From NCBI RefSeq assembly GCF_018918325.1, contig NZ_JAHLQH010000041.1, forward strand, positions 1 through 64,000: a stretch of DNA of 64,000 nt. The letters are read 5' to 3'. This document shows, piece by piece, positions 8,197-14,546 of the stretch. This stretch comes from Clostridium sp. MSJ-8 (GTDB lineage Bacteria; Bacillota; Clostridia; Clostridiales; Clostridiaceae). The notes beneath the pieces were generated by a model, which made no database searches, was not told where the DNA came from, and worked only from the letters and a program-made list of their open reading frames with translations. The translations under genes and the position numbers were made by a program. The number at the start of each line of letters is the position of its first letter. The stretch's first letter is position 1.

Positions 8197-9198
8197 CTAC
8201 ATTCCCCTATCATTAACTGATATAATCATTTTTATATTAGCTAATCTTAATTCATCACCATTGCTTAATAAATACCTTTTTTCAGGTATTAATCTCTCTT
8301 TATTTAGATATGATCCATTTCTAGAATTTAAATCTATATAATAATATTTATCATTTTCCCTCTCTATTTTGCCATGAATTCTTCCTACAGAATTATCTTT
8401 TAATTGTATATCAACATCTGATTTAAGCCTTCCTAAAATATATGTATCTTTATCTAGCGAAATAAGACTACCATCTTCACAGATAATAGTCCATATCTTA
8501 ACAGGTTCTATATGCTCCTCTTGAATTATATTTTTCTCTCTCTTAAAATTCCAGAACCTTTTCTTCTTTACTACAACATCCTCTTCTTCTTTTTCTTCTA
8601 AAACTGTTGTCTCTTTTATATTTATATTGTCTTCTATCTTATCCAAATGATTTTTTAAACTTATTAAATCTCCATTTTCTTCTCTTACTTCAATAATTGC
8701 TCTTTCTAATTCCTCATTATTACCTATAATATTTTTATAAGCAAATAATAAATTAAGAATACAAACTTTTTCATCAATCTTTGATTCACTTAATCCATTT
8801 TTTAATGGTACATATACTAGCTTTAATTCATTATTATCTGTATTCAAAAAAACTCTTTTCATATCAAATATAATGTTATTCCTATTTAATAAATAACTAT
8901 CTAATTCCGCTAATACTGAAATTAATTTATATAAAATATTTTTAATATCCTTTATTGATAATGTCATATCATTTATACATTCATACATATTATGATAGTT
9001 TGTAATATTATAATTCATATATACATCATCATTTATATTCATATCTTCTATTTCAATAAATGATAATTCTTTATTATTATTAATCATTTTTATCTGATAC
9101 TGAATTATCTCATAATTCTTACATATTAATTGTAAATACTTATTATTGCCATGAATTGTTTCTTCAATATTAAGTTTATCCATTCCCCTTATTCGCAC
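8197..9198 (-). CDS. DUF6382/pseudokinase-like plus FHA domain protein, possible EssB equivalent
   Basis: First gene of the T7SS operon, 333 residues. The N-terminal part (about 1-180) has a helix-strand pattern like the DUF6382 domain and the EssB/YukC pseudokinase lobe (LLNRNNIIFDMKRVFL resembles a degenerate catalytic loop). A basic linker (VVVKKKRFWNFKREK) leads to a good FHA domain at 235-330 with ILGR, VGRIHGKI and NSRNGSYLN, the phosphothreonine-binding residues. Unlike EssB, it has no membrane helix. A GTG start with AGGGG 5 bases upstream is preferred over the ATG five codons later. It may tether EssC or signalling phosphoproteins; that is inference. Confidence 0.75.
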   Translation of the reverse strand: MRIRGMDKLNIEETIHGNNKYLQLICKNYEIIQYQIKMINNNKELSFIEIEDMNINDDVYMNYNITNYHNMYECINDMTLSIKDIKNILYKLISVLAELDSYLLNRNNIIFDMKRVFLNTDNNELKLVYVPLKNGLSESKIDEKVCILNLLFAYKNIIGNNEELERAIIEVREENGDLISLKNHLDKIEDNINIKETTVLEEKEEEDVVVKKKRFWNFKREKNIIQEEHIEPVKIWTIICEDGSLISLDKDTYILGRLKSDVDIQLKDNSVGRIHGKIERENDKYYYIDLNSRNGSYLNKERLIPEKRYLLSNGDELRLANIKMIISVNDRGM

Positions 9199-9215
9199 CT
9201 CTTACCCCTATATTA

Positions 9216-9260
9216 TTAAAGATATTCTCTATCAACGCCTTGCACGATTCTTTTATGCAT
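9216..9260 (-). CDS. Possible 14-codon leader ORF before the T7SS operon
   Basis: A tiny frame, ATG to TAA, would encode MHKRIVQGVDREYL. It has a GGAG 8 bases upstream and lies between the probable operon promoter and the first T7SS gene, ending 17 bases before that gene's GTG. It may be a translated leader peptide or chance. Nothing resembling stacked regulatory codons is visible. Confidence 0.3.
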   Translation of the reverse strand: MHKRIVQGVDREYL

Positions 9261-9373
9261 ATCCTTTTCTCCAATAATTCTTATTGAATACATAACCGAT
9301 TTTATTAGTTTAAAATTATCTATTACCAAAATATGCTTTAATTATTCCTTTATATCCATTTATTGATTTATAC

Positions 9374-9402
9374 ATTATATTATATTTTACTTTTTTGTGC
9401 AA
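9374..9402 (-). promoter_or_regulatory. Probable sigma-A promoter of the T7SS operon
   Basis: TTGCAC and TATAAT are separated by 17 bases on the minus strand, upstream of the FHA gene. The predicted start leaves a leader of about 170 bases, which contains the 14-codon ORF. The -10 is a perfect consensus and the -35 matches at 4 of 6 positions. Confidence 0.65.
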
Positions 9403-9470
9403 TCCTTCCTATTTTGTGTTCAATATTCTCAATAAAATATTCCGATATATGCTATCCTCATTTTCTTATG

Positions 9471-10334
9471 CTACTTTTCATAATACTTAATTAATGCTTG
9501 AGTTCCCAAATCCCCCATTCCATTATCTTCAAGTCCTATATAATTACTCAAGGTTTCTTTTAATATATCAAGTGATAAATTCTTCTCATCAGCTTCCTCA
9601 TATGCTAGTTTCATGTCTTTAATGAAATGCTTCAAGAAAAAACCTGGCTCATAATCATCAGTTAATATCTTAGGTCCTAATAAATCTAATTGCTTACTTC
9701 CTGCTGCACCTGTCTTTAATGCTTGAAATACTTTATCTAAATCTAATCCTTGTACTTTTGCATACTCTAATGCTTCACATATTCCAGATATTGTACCTGC
9801 TAATATTATCTGATTAGTAAGCTTTGTATGTTGTCCACTACCAGCATTTCCAAAATAATTAATGTTATTTCCCATAGCCTCAAAAACAGCATGACATGCA
9901 TTAAAATCTTCTTCTCTACCTCCTACAAGTATGGATAAAGTTCCATTTTTAGCTCCAACATCCCCACCTGTAACAGGAGCATCTATAACATGAAAACCTC
10001 TTCTAGTACCTTCTTCATATAACTTTTTAGCCAAAGTTGGACTACTAGTAGTCATATCTATTAAATAAGCACCCTTTTCAGCACTATCAAAAATATTTCC
10101 ATCATCAAAATATACTTCTTCAACATCTTTTGGGTAACCAACAATACTTATTACAACATCACATTTTTTTACACACTCCCCTATACTATCATAGAATATA
10201 GCACCCTCAGCAATAACATCTTCTACCTTATTCTTATTCCTAGCATATATATGTAATTCAAACCCTGCTTTCATTAAATTTCTAACCATAGATTTTCCCA
10301 TAATTCCTACACCAATAAATCCAATTATCTTCAT
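9471..10334 (-). CDS. NAD(P)-dependent beta-hydroxyacid dehydrogenase (GarR/MmsB-like)
   Basis: This 287-residue enzyme belongs to the 3-hydroxyisobutyrate/tartronate semialdehyde reductase family. The N-terminal Rossmann motif is GFIGVGIMGKSMVRNL, the substrate-binding motif is APVTGGDVGAKNGTLS, and the catalytic lysine lies in GSGQHTKLTNQ. It oxidises a 3-hydroxyacid or reduces the semialdehyde with NAD(P). The exact substrate (hydroxyisobutyrate, glycerate or succinic semialdehyde) cannot be read from sequence. It is a single-gene unit on the minus strand, upstream of the T7SS promoter, with no linked catabolic genes, so its pathway is unknown. Length is normal and all motifs are intact. 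Confidence 0.9.
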   Translation of the reverse strand: MKIIGFIGVGIMGKSMVRNLMKAGFELHIYARNKNKVEDVIAEGAIFYDSIGECVKKCDVVISIVGYPKDVEEVYFDDGNIFDSAEKGAYLIDMTTSSPTLAKKLYEEGTRRGFHVIDAPVTGGDVGAKNGTLSILVGGREEDFNACHAVFEAMGNNINYFGNAGSGQHTKLTNQIILAGTISGICEALEYAKVQGLDLDKVFQALKTGAAGSKQLDLLGPKILTDDYEPGFFLKHFIKDMKLAYEEADEKNLSLDILKETLSNYIGLEDNGMGDLGTQALIKYYEK

Positions 10335-10540
10335 TATTAATCACTCCATTCTTTTTAAACCCAAAAAAACAATGATACTAATATCTTGCACCATTGCTAA
10401 TTATAATTTATCATATCTAATTCTGTATCTCTATAATTATCTGCCTATTTTTTTATGTGCTAATGCATATTTTTTCTAATTATTTTACTTATAGACTATC
10501 CACCACCTAAATACCGTGGTTTTTTAGCTGACTGTTTATA

Positions 10541-10570
10541 AAAAAATCCCCCACAAATTAATTGTGGAGG
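10541..10570 (-). terminator. Intrinsic terminator
   Basis: CCTCCACAA and TTGTGGGGG arms (read on the minus strand) are followed by a U tract. It lies 14 bases after the stop of the uncharacterised 227-residue gene and ends that transcript. Confidence 0.85.
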
Positions 10571-10583
10571 TAATTAGCAATTA

Positions 10584-11267
10584 TTAAAACAAAACTGGCA
10601 TATTATTATTTAGAAGTTCCATAAAAACTCTATTTAATAATTCATCTGATAGAACATTCTCTTCTGTTATATATTCTAATTTTTCTATGCTCATAGAAGT
10701 CTCCTCTTCTATAAGCTCATCCCATCCTATAGTTTCTCTTATAAATGGAACTATTTCATCAATATCATGAAATACTTTAATAAATATTTTTTTATTATGT
10801 TGTTCTTCCCATAAGTCATTACATCTATCTATTAAAATATCAATTTTCTCTCTTATAATATCCTTATCACTGCAATCCCACAGTTCTTCTAACTTATTAT
10901 AGATATCTCTAGCTTTATTAATCTCTGATATCTCTTCTTCATTTTCTTCTATTAAACTATCTAAAACATCTTCATAATCTTCAATAGGAACTAATAATCC
11001 CTGTACATTCTTTTTATGCCATGTAACTGTAGCTGTTGGCACAAAAACATTTGTTATAAATCCTAATGCTGTATATATATTAGGATATGCTACCCAACCA
11101 TATTCATATATGTCTTTCTCTTCATTAAACATTCCTGTATACAATATTACAGAATCTTTAGTTATATTTTCATTATTAAAATTTCCCAGCCATATTGGTT
11201 CATCATCAATTATTTTCTTCTCCCAATAAGAATAAGTACTATAATTCTTTTTATATTTATAGTTCAA
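10584..11267 (-). CDS. Uncharacterised soluble acidic protein
   Basis: I do not recognise this 227-residue protein. It has a tyrosine/tryptophan-rich N-terminal strand region (residues 10-75, including PIWLGNF and YEYGWVAYPNIYTALGF). A highly acidic helical stretch follows at about 100-125 (LDSLIEENEEEISEINKAR), then a helical C-terminus. No signal peptide, membrane span or catalytic motif is visible. It starts with TTG, preceded by GGGGG at 7 bases. It has its own terminator and follows rpsD at 83 bases on the same strand, with a hairpin between them, so co-transcription with rpsD is uncertain. Confidence 0.65.
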   Translation of the reverse strand: MNYKYKKNYSTYSYWEKKIIDDEPIWLGNFNNENITKDSVILYTGMFNEEKDIYEYGWVAYPNIYTALGFITNVFVPTATVTWHKKNVQGLLVPIEDYEDVLDSLIEENEEEISEINKARDIYNKLEELWDCSDKDIIREKIDILIDRCNDLWEEQHNKKIFIKVFHDIDEIVPFIRETIGWDELIEEETSMSIEKLEYITEENVLSDELLNRVFMELLNNNMPVLF

Positions 11268-11294
11268 GATTTATCCCCCTTTCCTATGAATATA

Positions 11295-11340
11295 TTTCGA
11301 CCTTTAATAAAATCTCTCTAAATAATATTAAAGGTCGAAA
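11295..11340 (-). terminator. Hairpin after rpsD, possible terminator
   Basis: A 14-bp perfect inverted repeat (TTTCGACCTTTAAT / ATTAAAGGTCGAAA) with an 18-base loop begins 11 bases after the rpsD stop. The U run after it on the minus strand is short, so it may be a terminator or a 3'-end stabilising hairpin. Confidence 0.5.
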
Positions 11341-11350
11341 ATTTATTATA

Positions 11351-11947
11351 TTATAGTTGTTTTGAGTAGAACTCTACTACAAGAACTTCGTTTATCTGTA
11401 TAGGTATTTCTTCTCTTTGAGGATATCTTATTAACTTTCCACTAAATCCTTCAACATCCTTTTCTAAATATGGATATTGATTCATATTGCTTTCAAAGTT
11501 TTCTTTGAATATAACATTTTGTCTTGATTTCTCTTTTAATGAAACAACTTCTCCTATCTTAACACTATAAGATGGAATATCTACCTTGTTACCATTAACT
11601 AATATATGACCATGTACAACCATCTGTCTAGCTTGTGCAACAGATGAAGCAAATCCTAGTCTATATACTATATTATCAAGTCTACATTCTAGTAATCTTA
11701 TTAGAGTTGTACCAGTTGATTCTTTTTCTTTTGCAGCTTTTTTGTAGTAATTTCTAAATTGTCTTTCCATTACTCCATAATAAGCTTTTAATCTTTGTTT
11801 CTCTAATAATTGCTTTCCATAATCTGATAATTTCTTAGCATCTCTCGCTGATCCATTACCTGCTCTGTTCATTGCCTTTGGATGACCTATAACATTCAAT
11901 CCTAGTCTTCTGCATCTCTTAAATCTTGGGCCCATCATCTTTGCCAT
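11351..11947 (-). CDS. rpsD: 30S ribosomal protein S4, stand-alone zinc-free form
   Basis: This 198-residue S4 binds 16S rRNA early in 30S assembly. The N-terminal region ([20 protein letters not shown]) has only one cysteine, so it is the C-minus, zinc-independent form. The S4 RNA-binding motif is clear in the middle ([27 protein letters not shown]). It stands alone here, not with rpsM, rpsK and rpoA. Clostridia often carry a second rpsD in this way, and the copy in the alpha operon would be elsewhere. Upstream lies a perfect inverted repeat at the presumed promoter. S4 often represses its own mRNA; I cannot confirm an S4 leader structure here. Confidence 0.95.
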   Translation of the reverse strand: MAKMMGPRFKRCRRLGLNVIGHPKAMNRAGNGSARDAKKLSDYGKQLLEKQRLKAYYGVMERQFRNYYKKAAKEKESTGTTLIRLLECRLDNIVYRLGFASSVAQARQMVVHGHILVNGNKVDIPSYSVKIGEVVSLKEKSRQNVIFKENFESNMNQYPYLEKDVEGFSGKLIRYPQREEIPIQINEVLVVEFYSKQL

Positions 11948-12007
11948 TATTTGTTCATCTCCTAATTATAAATTTATTTTTTGCCGCGATAAATTTATAC
12001 CATTACA

Positions 12008-12025
12008 AATGTATCACAATACATT
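12008..12025. promoter_or_regulatory. Inverted repeat upstream of rpsD, possible operator
   Basis: AATGTAT-CACA-ATACATT is a perfect 7-bp inverted repeat in the rpsD upstream region. Partly symmetric flanks (TTACA before it, TTTGTAA after it) extend the symmetry. On the minus strand its right half falls where a weak TTTACA-17-TACATT promoter would lie. It could be an operator or an RNA hairpin, and it does not look like the Bacillus Zur box. Confidence 0.4.
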
Positions 12026-12079
12026 TTCTTTGTAAATGAAAACTTTTCTCATTTGAGCCCTTTTGTCATCCATATTTTT

Positions 12080-13018
12080 TTATGTATGTATTCGCTTTAT
12101 AATCTTATACACAACATTATTTTCTACTACAGTTGGTTCAACATGAGCAAAAAATATTATTCCTTCTGTAGGAGATATAACTTCTGATATAATTTCTCCT
12201 TCATAGGGGTCATATATCCTTCCTAGAACTTCACCTCTATATACTGCATCGCCTGGCTCTTTTAATCTTTTATAAAATCCAGCTTTATTTGTTCTTATTG
12301 TTTTTAATTTATTTTCTTCTATTATGCTAGCTATATAACCACTATGACAATTATATTTTATTATTCCCATTCTAGTAAGGAACCTAAGTACTGACACGAC
12401 TGCATGTTTTGCTGATTCTTCATCTATTTGAGTTGTTGAATTTGTATATACTGAAAATGCATTAGTTTGCCACATCTGCCAGTTATAATTTAATGTCTTT
12501 GTATCATAAGGATTAGGTGTACGCAATACAACATAAGGTAAACCAAAAAGGTTAGCCAAACTTTCACTATGATATCCTGTTTTCATCATCCTAACATGAG
12601 GCACGAACTTGCCTGGCATATAAAAGCTAGCAAATTGAATTCCATATGTATAACCTTGAACCTTTTCAAATACGTTACCTGCTATTCTCTCTGCTGTTTC
12701 ACCATTTTTATCTCCTGGAAACATTCTATTTATATCAGTGTTATCCACAGTCCAAAACCTTCTATTTATATTCATTGAATAATTATTAATAGATGGTATT
12801 ACCATTATCTCATTATCATGTAATATACAATTATTTTTTTCTAATTTCTTAAGTTCTCTTATTAATTGAGAACACACATATAATTGTTGAATTTCATTTC
12901 CTCTTATCGCTCCCATTATGCAAGCAGCCTTCTTAGGACCTCTTCCAAACTTATATCCTGTTATTCTTAAATCATCTCTATAAGGTGCTTTTAGAGTATA
13001 CAAAACTTCTTTTTTCAT
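12080..13018 (-). CDS. Aspartoacylase/succinylglutamate desuccinylase family, probable inactive paralogue
   Basis: This 312-residue protein has the M14-like AstE/AspA fold and a C-terminal beta domain, but the catalytic residues are missing. The zinc motif that reads GIHGDE in its neighbour is AIRGNE here (His to Arg). The second zinc His position reads GIQFAS in place of DVHSS, and the catalytic Glu motif VVEMG is replaced by SVYTNS. It directly follows the intact paralogue, whose TAA stop abuts this ATG, with GGAGGAG inside the upstream gene's end. The pair probably forms a heteromeric complex with one regulatory and one catalytic chain. That is inference from sequence loss. Confidence 0.85.
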   Translation of the reverse strand: MKKEVLYTLKAPYRDDLRITGYKFGRGPKKAACIMGAIRGNEIQQLYVCSQLIRELKKLEKNNCILHDNEIMVIPSINNYSMNINRRFWTVDNTDINRMFPGDKNGETAERIAGNVFEKVQGYTYGIQFASFYMPGKFVPHVRMMKTGYHSESLANLFGLPYVVLRTPNPYDTKTLNYNWQMWQTNAFSVYTNSTTQIDEESAKHAVVSVLRFLTRMGIIKYNCHSGYIASIIEENKLKTIRTNKAGFYKRLKEPGDAVYRGEVLGRIYDPYEGEIISEVISPTEGIIFFAHVEPTVVENNVVYKIIKRIHT

Positions 13019-13954
13019 TTATTGTTCTCCTCCTAACACTCTTCCTATAAGTGATCCTTCATATACGATTGGATATTCTCTAAGGGTAAATAACATTCCT
13101 GAACATGGTGATATCACTTCATCTATAACCTTTCCTTCAATAGGACTTATTATGTCACCTATATGTTCACCTTTCTTTACATCCTTCCAATGTTTAACAC
13201 AAGGTATAAATACTCCTGAACACTGAGCATTAATCAATGCTACTTCTCCATCACTAGATATTACTGGTTCTTTAGGTATTATAGATTCTCCTTCCCATAT
13301 TCCTTCACTCTTCATAAGGGCAAATATTCCATCTACCAAGTTATTACAATACTCCTTAGTTATTCTCATACCTACTCCCATCTCTACTACTAATGTCTTA
13401 ACTCCTCTAGAATTAAGACTATGATATAATGTAGAACGTAATACTGTTTCTGCTTCATGTACCCATATAAAATCTACGTTTAACTTCTTGGCATAATCCA
13501 TAAGTTCAGTAGCATTTTCTTCACTTATCCTTACTTGAGGTATTTCTTTTAAATAGATATTACTAGAATGAACATCAATACATATGTCAGCTCCTTCAAT
13601 ATCACATATTATTCTATTCGCAAGGAATTCTTCCATAGTTCCCCCTTCACTTCCTGGAAATATTCTATTCATATCTAACTCTAGCATTGGTAATTCCCTA
13701 CTTATAGAATCTATTCCAAGTGGGTTTATAGCTGGATATATATCAACTATTCCTTTTAATTTAGATTTATTTTCATTAATCCTTTTTATTAATTCATAAC
13801 ATACATATTGTCCTTCTAATTCATCTCCATGAATTCCTGTAACTATACATATTCGTTTCTCATTTCCCATTATATTATCTGGTTCAATTGTATTTTTCTT
13901 TATAATAATTCTCTCATCTATAGGCAATCCTACTGATACAACTTCCTTTATCAT
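13019..13954 (-). CDS. Aspartoacylase/succinylglutamate desuccinylase family deacylase, catalytic
   Basis: This 311-residue zinc-dependent amidohydrolase hydrolyses N-acyl amino acids or related amides. The zinc site is visible as GIHGDELEG (His and Glu) and DVHSSN (His), with the catalytic Glu in VVEMGVG. Arg/Asn contacts may lie in LDMNRIFPG. Residues 215-300 form the beta-strand C-terminal domain typical of the family (GEHIGDIISPIEG). The substrate is unknown, since no arginine or aspartate catabolic gene adjoins. It heads a two-gene operon with the degenerate paralogue, behind a strong promoter and a hairpin terminator. Confidence 0.88.
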   Translation of the reverse strand: MIKEVVSVGLPIDERIIIKKNTIEPDNIMGNEKRICIVTGIHGDELEGQYVCYELIKRINENKSKLKGIVDIYPAINPLGIDSISRELPMLELDMNRIFPGSEGGTMEEFLANRIICDIEGADICIDVHSSNIYLKEIPQVRISEENATELMDYAKKLNVDFIWVHEAETVLRSTLYHSLNSRGVKTLVVEMGVGMRITKEYCNNLVDGIFALMKSEGIWEGESIIPKEPVISSDGEVALINAQCSGVFIPCVKHWKDVKKGEHIGDIISPIEGKVIDEVISPCSGMLFTLREYPIVYEGSLIGRVLGGEQ

Positions 13955-13968
13955 ATTTTTCCACCCCT

Positions 13969-14006
13969 AAAAAAAAGGTGCTTACCTCCTAGTTGTAAGC
14001 ACCTTT
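13969..14006 (-). terminator. Intrinsic terminator inside the 5' leader of the deacylase operon
   Basis: AAAGGTGCTTAC and GTAAGCACCTTT pair perfectly around a 9-base loop (ctcctagtt on plus), followed on the minus strand by eight U. It lies between the -10 box and the start codon, about 10 bases after the predicted transcript start, so it would stop most transcripts unless relieved. It may be an attenuator or a 5' stabilising hairpin. Confidence 0.7.
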
Positions 14007-14022
14007 GCCAAATTCCATTATA

Positions 14023-14051
14023 ATTATACATTTATAAAATTTTATCGTCAA
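14023..14051 (-). promoter_or_regulatory. Strong sigma-A promoter of the deacylase pair
   Basis: TTGACG and TATAAT are separated by exactly 17 bases on the minus strand, 68 bases before the first deacylase start codon. The predicted transcript begins near position 14016. Confidence 0.75.
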
Positions 14052-14084
14052 ATTATAACCATTCTAATTATCTTATTTTCATAG

Positions 14085-14113
14085 TTGACTAATTTCTATT
14101 ATAACTATATAAT
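14085..14113 (+). promoter_or_regulatory. Strong sigma-A promoter of the leuS T-box leader
   Basis: TTGACT and TATAAT are 17 bases apart on the plus strand. The leader RNA should start near 14120. The leuS start codon is about 430 bases downstream. Confidence 0.8.
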
Positions 14114-14119
14114 TACTTA

Positions 14120-14362
14120 TATTATGAATATTTATGGCTGAGAATAGAAGTAGTACCATAATTTATATATCTACAGAGAATTATCGTTTGGTGTGAGATA
14201 ATGTTATATATATGGGAACTTATCTAGGAGCTATGCTTATACAAGTAAGTACGGTAACGCGTTATAGTTGTCGAGTGAAGACATAGTATTATGTCTTAAT
14301 AAGAGTGGTACCACGGAATTATGCTTTCGTCTCTTAAATTTTAAGAGATGAAAGCTTTTTTT
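14120..14362 (+). promoter_or_regulatory. T-box leader (leucine) of leuS
   Basis: The classic T-box sequence AATAAGAGTGGTACCACGG (14298-14316) is present, with an upstream Stem I carrying the AGAATAGAAGTAGTA element and a GGTGTGAGA apical part. A specifier region GGAACTTATCTAGGAGC offers a leucine codon (CTA at 14224 or CTT at 14219). The TGGT before ACC would pair with the ACCA end of uncharged tRNA-Leu. A competing terminator (14323-14355, seven U) completes the switch. When tRNA-Leu is uncharged the antiterminator forms and leuS is transcribed. This placement, directly upstream of leuS, agrees with leucine specificity. Confidence 0.93.
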
Positions 14363-14460
14363 ACTCTTTAGGAAATTATATTTTGTTTGTAGCTGTGAAT
14401 AAGTATCTTAAATATAGTTTTTAAGTAATATTAGAACATACTACCTAAAGAATAAAAAAT

Positions 14461-14510
14461 AGCGCCATGACAGAACACCAAAAAAAGTTTTTGAACCTGT
14501 CATAATGGCT
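14461..14510 (+). repeat. Hairpin between the T-box terminator and leuS
   Basis: The arms ATGACAG and CTGTCAT pair perfectly and extend through AGC-GCC against GGCT with a bulge, around a loop of about 24 bases containing an A-run and a T-run. No U tract follows, so it is not a terminator. It lies 36 bases before the leuS start codon. Function unknown; it could stabilise the processed leuS mRNA. Confidence 0.5.
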
Positions 14511-14546
14511 GAAAAAATACCCTATATAATTTAAGGAGGATTTACA

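Noticed and set aside
10505-10526. Plus-strand hairpin with T run (CCAC...GTGG)
   Set aside because: The stem is only about 4-5 bp, and no plus-strand gene lies upstream, so it is more likely chance than a terminator.
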